64,000 bases of DNA, from the NCBI GenBank assembly GCA_029844215.1, contig CM056724.1, positions 7,434,307-7,498,306 on the forward strand, read 5' to 3'. The DNA comes from Przewalskia tangutica. Lineage: Eukaryota > Streptophyta > Magnoliopsida > Solanales > Solanaceae. This document shows positions 57,612-64,000 of the stretch, one piece after another (position 1 is the first letter of the stretch; each line of letters opens with the position of its first letter). A program made the translations under genes and the position numbers. The notes under the pieces are model-generated. The model was not told the DNA's origin. It ran no database searches and was given only the letters and a program-made list of their open reading frames with translations.

Positions 57612-57820
57612 TGCAAAGAATTAATTTTGGGCATAACTCAACCCCAAAATCTAGCTTGTAGGATGGGATTGTTCAAGTTCATGTTTCCATTCCATTTCTG
57701 ATGTGGGACTCTTAACACTTCCTTGCGCGCCCAAACCCCGTTAACTGGAGCGTGTATGACATAATTTGGGGACCCAACATCGGTGAACATAGAGTTGGAA
57801 TGAATATGGATCTGATACCA
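57612..57820 (-). mobile_element. TRIM fragment: 3' LTR and internal region
   Basis: 57612-57717 is a TRIM LTR (minus-strand start TGTTAAGAGTCCCACATC), 57718-57810 its interior (CACCGATGTTGGGTCCCC), and TGGTATCAGATCC (minus) its primer site, as in 41584-41794. Its 5' LTR is missing: at 57821 the sequence becomes a different, copia-type LTR. Confidence 0.85.
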
Positions 57821-57971
57821 TGTAAAATAATGTAATTCTCCTTGGTTCCAGACTTCTCATTGATGCAATATTTATACGTGTTTATAATTAACAAACCTAA
57901 TTGGAGAAGAATCTTTACTTTACATAATTACACTAGAATATATGAAGAATATTAATATATATTCTCCATCA
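57821..57971 (-). repeat. 3' LTR of minus-strand copia fragment
   Basis: 151 bp, minus-strand TGATGGAGAATATATATT to ATTTTACA (TG...CA), preceded on the coding side by the polypurine GAGGGGGTG. It is followed not by flanking DNA but by the TRIM primer site. Confidence 0.8.
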
Positions 57972-59104
57972 CACCCCCTCAGTCGGAGCGGGAGGAAGCC
58001 GGACGCTCAGACTGGATCTGAAGTCAAGGAACAACTGCCGAGAAAGTCCCTTAGTGAATATATTTGTGTACTGATAGGAAGAGGGAACATGTAACACCCG
58101 AACATGGTCCATGACAGCCTTCTCAAGAACAAAATAAATATTCATCTCAATATGTTTGGTTCGCTGATGCTGAATCGGGTTATGAGACAAGTAAACATCA
58201 GATATGTTATCACAATAGACAAGAGATGTCTTACATAAGGGATAATGAAGCTCTAGAATGAGGTTTCTGAGCCAACAAATTTCAGCAACAATGTTCTCAA
58301 TGACTCTATATTATGCTTCTGCACTCGAACGGAAAAGTGTGGTTTGCCATTTTACAGACCATGAGATGAGGTTATCACCTAAAAAGACACATTAGCCAGA
58401 AGTAGATCGATGTTTGTCCGGACAGCCGCCCCAATCGGTATGCGTATATGATATCAGCCTGGACAGTGCAGATGGATAAAGATATAATCCGTAGTCAAGA
58501 TTACCGTTAACGTATTGAATGATACGTTTAAAAGCGGTAAAGTGAGGCTCCCTAGGACCATGCATGAACAAACACACATGCTGAACGGCATAGGCAATAT
58601 CAGGCCTAGTGAAGGTAAGATACTGAAGTGCACCAGCCAGACTTCTATAAAGAGAATGATAGAACACCGGATCCCCGTCATCGACACTGTGTTTCAACTT
58701 TAAGTCGACTGGAGTGGGCATGATCTTGCAGTTTGCCATCTTAGCCCTGTAAACAATTTCTTCGACATACTTACACTGACACATGAATATTGTATTTTTG
58801 GATCTGGTCTCTGAAATCCCCAAAAAATAACTCAACTTACTCAAGTCTGTCATAACAAATTCGGATTTGAGCAGGGTAATGATCTCGTGTTTCAGCACAT
58901 CAGATGAGGCCGTCAGAATAATATCATCCACATAAAGCAAAAGGTATGCATTGTCATTACCTCGATGAAAAATAAAAAGTGAATTATCATTTTTGTTGCA
59001 CACAAACCCGATATGCATGATGTAAGTGGAAAGGTGCCCATACCAAGCCTTGGGGCATGTTTCAAGCCATAGAGTGACTTTCGAAGACGGTAGACATACT
59101 GAGG
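57972..59104 (-). pseudogene. copia RT/RNase H fragment, minus strand
   Basis: From 59104 down it reads ETPQYVYRLRKSLYGLKHAP, then, after a frame shift, FVCNKNDNSLFIFHRG, LLLYVDDIILTASSD, LSYFLGISETRSKN, YRSLAGALQYLTFTRPDIAY and YTHTDWGGCPDKHRSTSG. RNase H follows with QRTKHIEMNIYFVLEKAVMD and YQYTNIFTKGLSRQLF. The YVDD box is intact. The upstream half of the element is missing beyond 59105. Confidence 0.88.
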
Positions 59105-59139
59105 AGTCTCTGGTTTCTCTTCTTTCCTCTCTTCTCTAA

Positions 59140-60235
59140 ATGGCTATTGAGGATTCTTCCAATACTTCTGATGCTTCAACCTCCACCAATCCCACCACCA
59201 TGTTATCATCCTCTTTTCATCCCGCTCTAACTGTTATCAATATCAAGAACTTTATTCTCATTCTTCTTGATCAAGAAAACAGTCAGTATTCTCCTTGGGT
59301 TGAACTGTTTCGTAATCATGCATGTCTCTATAACGTGTTTGATCATATCGATGACACTATTCTGCGCCCTCCGGATGTTGATGAGTCTATTTGGCGTCGT
59401 CTAGACGCCGGCATCAAACAGTGGATTTATGGTAGTATTTCTCAGGATCTTCTTCTTACTATCATGAAATCTGGCGCCACAGCCCTTGTTATGAAACCGC
59501 TTGGAGGAAATCTTTCAAGATAACAAGCACACTCGTGCAGTGTATTTGGAGGAACAGTTTAACAATACACGCCTTGAAAATTTCTCCAACATGACTGAGT
59601 ACTGCATAGTTGAAACTCCGCGAATCAACTCCAGCGTTGACACCCGCATCTGACACTAAATTGGTGTTGCAATTGATTACAGGTCTCCCCAAAGGTGACT
59701 ATGATACGATAGCCGTCATAATTCAACAAGCAGATCCGCTTCCCAGTTTTAACAAAGCTCGCTCGCATTTGTTGCTCGAAGAAACTCGACGTGCTAAGCA
59801 GGATGAGCACAATCAGAAGGCGTTAGCTGTCGAAACGCGCCCTCACGATCCAACGCCGCCAGAAAACTCTCAACCGCAGCAGGGACGCGGTGGCAAGGGT
59901 GGAAAGGGTCGCGGCAGGGGTCGCGGACAGCAGAATCAACAGCAGCAACACCAAAATCCGCAGAATCAGTTCAGCGCCGCGGTGCCCCAGCAGTATCCAT
60001 ACAGCGCCGCGGCGCCGCCGTCGTTTCAGTACCAGCAACCCTTCCACCAGTTCTTTCATCACGGTGTGTTGGGCCCTGCTCCAGCCCTCGGCAAGTCCAG
60101 TACCCGCAGCAGGCCCACGTCATGCACGACCAGTTTCAGCAGCCCTCATCCAGCATGGCACCCACTGAGTTAGGTCAGGCCTTCAGCAGTCTCAACAGGC
60201 AACAACCTGACAATAACTAGCTCTCCCGTCTCTCT
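59140..60235 (+). pseudogene. copia gag remnant
   Basis: SSFHPALTVINIKNFILILL, YSPWVELFRNHACLYNVFDH, RLDAGIKQWIYGSISQDLLL, then a frame change at about 59500 and continuation with QLITGLPKGDYDTIAVIIQQ and RSHLLLEETRRAKQ. A Gln/Gly/Arg-rich tail (GRGGKGGKGRGRGRGQ) replaces a zinc knuckle, as in some copia lineages. Protease and most of the integrase front are deleted before 60245. Confidence 0.85.
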
Positions 60236-60244
60236 AGCGGTCAT

Positions 60245-61440
60245 TTCTTCTTCAATATGGCATAATAGGCTTGGTCATCCAGGAGCTCCAGTTTTTAAGT
60301 TTCTTAGAGGCAATAATTTCATTACTTGTAATGGGAAGCTTGCCCAAAACTGTGTTTCTTGTTCTTTAGGCAAACATACTCGTCTTCCATTTAAATCATC
60401 TACTAGTGTTACTTTTGCACCTTTTGATATTATACATGCCGATTTATGGATATCGCATGTTGTTAGTTCTCTCGGTCATAAATATTATCTTATTTTACTA
60501 GATGATTTTTCTCACTTTGTTTGGTTGTATCCTCTCAAATTTAAATCGGTGGTGTTTTCCAAATTTCTTGAGTTTCGAAAATTCATTCAAACACAGTTTG
60601 AAAAAGGAATAAAAAAATTTCAGTGCGATAATGGTCATGAATTCAATAACTCTATGTTTCACCGGTTTTGTACCAATAATGGCATGGTCTTTCGTTTTTC
60701 CTGCCCTCACACCTCCTCACAAAATGGTAAAGCTGAAAGAATCATATGCACCATTAACAATATGATTCACACTCTTTTGATTCATGTCTCCCTACCTCTA
60801 TCTTTCTGGGTCTATGCTGCTAAAATGTCAGAATACGTTCTAAATATTCTTCCAACTAGCACCCTTCACAATATGACCCAGACCGAAATTTTGTATCATA
60901 GAGTCACATCTTATGATCATCTCCGAATATTTGATTGTCTATGTTATCCTAACCTTACCTCATCGCCTCAAAATTAGCCCTACGACTCAGGTCTACCTAG
61001 GCTTCCCGCCGAACCATAGGGGATATCTATGCTAAGAATTGTCCACTCGTCAGATCCATATCTCTCATCACGTCACATTCGACGAGACCACATTCCCGTT
61101 TTCGAATCTTAAAAAGTTCCAAAAACTTGATTACTCTTTTCTTGACGAGCCTGCCATCTCTCTCATCATCCTAAGTCAACTAGAGCATAGCAGTTCTACT
61201 TCAGCGTCAGCGCCGCGGCCTCAAGGGTCAGCGCCGCGGCGCCAAAACTCCTGCGAACATGTCCCTGATTCACCGTCGATAACGTCGCGACCCAGTGTTG
61301 AGGCGCCACGGCGCCAAAACATCAGAGAGGTTTGTCCCTCCTCCAGCGCCGCGACACTTGATCACGGCGCCACAGAGCCGCCGACTGTTCCCTCTAGTGC
61401 CGCGGTGCCTACTCCGGCGTCTGTCCCTCCTTCTCCGTAA
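60245..61440 (+). pseudogene. copia integrase and variable region
   Basis: 60250-60520 reads IWHNRLGHPGAPVFKFLRG and CVSCSLGKHTRLPF, the zinc domain. 60525-60977 holds FQCDNGHEFNN (catalytic Asp), SCPHTSSQNGKAERIICTIN (Glu) and LRIFDCLCYPNL. After a stop at 60975, 61039-61440 has HISHHVTFDETTFPF and a Ser/Pro/Ala-rich spacer with 'agcgccgcg' repeats. 61459-61613 begins the RT (TRAKHRIFKPK, DPNWNAA) and ends at the LTR insertion. Confidence 0.85.
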
Positions 61441-61613
61441 CTAACAAATCCCTCCGCCTTGGAACCTCCTACTATCCCCACTCACCAAATGAAAACTCGT
61501 GCAAAACATAGAATCTTCAAACCCAAAGTCCAATTTAACTTGTCTGCCCAAACCATTTCACAAATTCTCAAGAACCCTATATTGGCCAAACAAGACCCTA
61601 ATTGGAATGCGGC

Positions 61614-64000
61614 TGTTACACCCCGTAAGTCCAGGACGTGTATAAGAGAATAGATGGAGAACACAAGACTTGAGAAATTGGTACGAAAGGAAGAATTATT
61701 TTTCCGACGGAAAGTCTTCCGAACGTCGGAAAGGAAAAATGTTCGTTGAGGAGAATTAGATTCTCAAAATGCATTATTTGAAGAGTATGGAACTTATTAA
61801 TATTATGGAGATTTATTTTTACGGATTTGGTCACGTGGGGCCACCCGAGGAATTTTACGTGTTGCGGGGCCCACGAGGGTTACAAAATTTTATGGACGAA
61901 TGAGAGGGCGACACGTGGCACCTCCCCCCACTTTGTCTTGGACGAAATATTGCAAGGGTATAATGGTCATTGACCATGGTAGAAGATCAAGTCTTGCTAG
62001 CTTGAGATTGTTGATTTGTCAACTTGTCCACTTGGATTAACATTAATTATTCTTCATCCTAGCCCACAAGTGTTTTAATCTAAGCCCTCCATTGTGTTAT
62101 AAATGCTACACTAGTGCAAGACTAAGTCTCCAACACTTAGAAAAAAAATCACAACACTTTGTTCTTCAACATTGAGCTCTCGACTTTAGTGTATTTTCCA
62201 CACAAAAAATTTGTAGTTTTGATCTATTATTCACAAGACTTAAACCCAAGGTCCCTAAGGGTATTGTAAGGATATCTCAATAGAAAGATCTCGAAAAAAA
62301 CCGCGTTTTCACGTTAGTCGCAAAGCGAAAACCTAAGGCATTTTCATAGGTTTTGATTGGAAATGGAAGAGAAGTTGGTTGTGAACTTCTAAAGGCTTCA
62401 AATAGCGGATTGGAGCGTAAAGGAAAGGAGCTAAGAATTTCTAAGGAGCGACTTTGAATCTTGGAATTTTTAAGTGCTTGTAAAGGTATAATTCTTGTCG
62501 TTTTAGTAATTAAGATTACTTATTGTTGTAGCTATGGATATTAGCAAGCATGAGATGTTTATATTATGAAGTTTGATAAGTATATTGGCTATTGGAACCC
62601 TAATCCGAAAACTAGTATGTTTAGCCCTTAAGATTACAATTCAAGTTGATTATTAGTTTAAGTCGTCGCATGTTGTATAAAGAAGGAAATTGTAGTTGTT
62701 GAAGTTGTTTATGACTATATAACATGTTAGACCTTAGAACTTGGAATTGGAAAAGAATTGGAAAAGACTTTGTGTTGTTGTTTATATAGCCGAGCATGGC
62801 TTGAAATATGGAACTACTTCGTATGAATTGTGGGGCGGAATTTTACACGTATTGTAAGGCGTGTAATCCCCTTTGATTGATTGGTATGTTGAGCCTTAAA
62901 TGTGGCATGTTTGTTTATTGAATTCGGCCTTGAAAAAGGTGGAAAGTATGTAGAAACAAAGGAGGTGTTACCCGATTTTCCGTAAGAATAAGAGACCGTA
63001 TACTTAGTATTATTCTACGTTAGAAACTAGAAATTGATAGTCATGTTGTGACCATTATTATAGGTTGACAATTCTACGTGCGGCGTATTCGACTTAGCTT
63101 GCGGATCTATGTGAACTATCTCCTCTTCTAGCATGATTCATTAAGATAAATAAAGTATGTCCTACTCCTTAAATGATCCATTCCTTGGTTGTACTTGGAT
63201 TGCCTAATATAGAATTTGTTCTATATACTTCCTTGATTGTACTTTGATGTTTTAATTGTAAGTTGTTATAATCTATTTCCTTAGTGAAGTTTGGATTCTC
63301 AAAAGTGGAAGTATTTTACTTAAAGTACTTGAGTCTTGAAAAGGAAGTGGTTTCCAAATCTTTTGGCTAGTGCCTTAGTTCCAAAACCTAAAGGTCGTTA
63401 TAATGACTTTAGGGGAGTCAAAGGAGTGATTTACTTAATTGTTTTAAAAGAGGAGAAATGACATGATTTAAGAGAAGTAACTTGGTTTTAAAAGTGTAAG
63501 TCTCTTGGATATAAAAAGGAATGAATTGGTCTAAAACCATAAAGGGTTATAACGGCTTTATGGGAAGTTGGTTATAACGGCTTTATGGAAGGATAAGAAA
63601 GTTGTCTATTTTGATTAATGGGCATAAGTTGCCTAGATTGTGAAAATTTGAAGTTACTTGGTTTCAAGCTTTGAAATGAGTTTCTAAAAGTATAGTAAAT
63701 TACTTTGAAAAATAGACACGCCTTGATACTACGGGTGTTAGTATCTTGGGATTTTACATAAAAATGAGTCTTTTGAAAAGAATGTACGTACGTAGTACTT
63801 TGGCTTGTTAAATGAGAATTATTCTATTTGTGCCTTAATAAGTACTTTGACTTGTTAAATGAGAATTATTCTATTTGTGCCTTAATAAGTACTTTGGCTT
63901 GTTAAATGAGAATTATGCTATTTGTGCCTTAATAAGTACTTTGGCTTGTTAAATGAGAATTATTCTATTTGTGCCTTAATAAGTATTTTGGCCTGTTAAA
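61614..64000 (+). mobile_element. Gypsy-type LTR (runs off the window) inserted in copia RT
   Basis: Starts TGTTACACCCCGTAAGTC at 61614 in the middle of the copia sequence DPNWNAA; GCGGC just before it is the expected 5-bp target copy. It contains a promoter-like stretch TATAAATGCTAC at about 62098, as LTRs do, and blocks shared with 39081-41490. At least 2.39 kb long; the right end and any internal genes lie outside. Confidence 0.7.
63797..64000 (+). repeat. 47-bp tandem repeat, at least four copies
   Basis: Unit GTACTTTGGCTTGTTAAATG followed by AGAATTATTCTATTTGTGCC and TTAATAA. Copies start at about 63797, 63844, 63891 and 63938, with one to three differences (for example 'gacttg', 'atgct'), and a partial fifth at the window end. 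Confidence 0.95.

Larger units (their letters stand above)
59105..61613 (+). mobile_element. copia 5' part, plus strand, head to head with the previous fragment
   Basis: A leader rich in CTTCTTTCCTCTCTTCTC runs into ATG at 59140 and a gag, integrase and RT start follow. No LTR is found at its left; the text changes directly from the inverted copia fragment near 59105. At 61613 it is cut by a gypsy-type LTR. Frame breaks throughout. Confidence 0.82.

Noticed and set aside
63797..64000. Candidate satellite or centromere repeat
   Set aside because: Only about four 47-bp copies, inside a retrotransposon LTR.

Overview
This window is nuclear DNA from a flowering plant, almost certainly a nightshade (Solanaceae). 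The genes have GT-AG introns, the intergenic DNA is AT-rich and full of transposons, and the repeats include TS-type and Au-type SINEs, TRIMs, copia elements and an endogenous pararetrovirus of kinds known from tobacco, tomato and their relatives. The species cannot be fixed by eye. Four host genes can be rebuilt exon by exon with consistent reading frames; nearly everything else is mobile DNA.

Layout. 1-9207 (+): the last 584 residues of a V-ATPase subunit a, closest in features to the VHA-a1 isoform; one intron holds an inverted-repeat element with a mitochondrial cox2 fragment inside it. 10290-16483: SINEs, a LINE whose reverse transcriptase is gone, and MITEs. 16538-21955 (-): a copia element with both LTRs, primer binding site and target duplication. 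22629-33982 (+): a DCAF8-like WD40 gene (471 aa) whose 8.4-kb first intron holds two head-to-head (inverted) pararetrovirus copies, one of them split by a 1.25-kb solo LTR. 35733-42012: a four-level nest (MITE, TRIM, copia, gypsy-type LTR). 45249-48679 (+): a LigB/DODA-like extradiol dioxygenase (269 aa). 51725-54975 (-): an NPF (NRT1/PTR) transporter (564 aa). 56050-64000: a pogo-like transposase remnant, a SINE, a TRIM/copia chimera, two copia fragments joined head to head, and the start of another long gypsy-type LTR.

The four host genes show no functional link beyond being neighbours. Their introns, however, have taken many insertions without visible damage to the exons.

The most interesting structure is the intronic inverted pair of viral copies. 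If the intron is transcribed with the DCAF8-like gene it could fold into a long imperfect double strand and feed small-RNA pathways against related viruses. That is inference from the layout. The layout itself (inverted copies, solo LTR with target duplication, enclosing exons) is read directly from the sequence.
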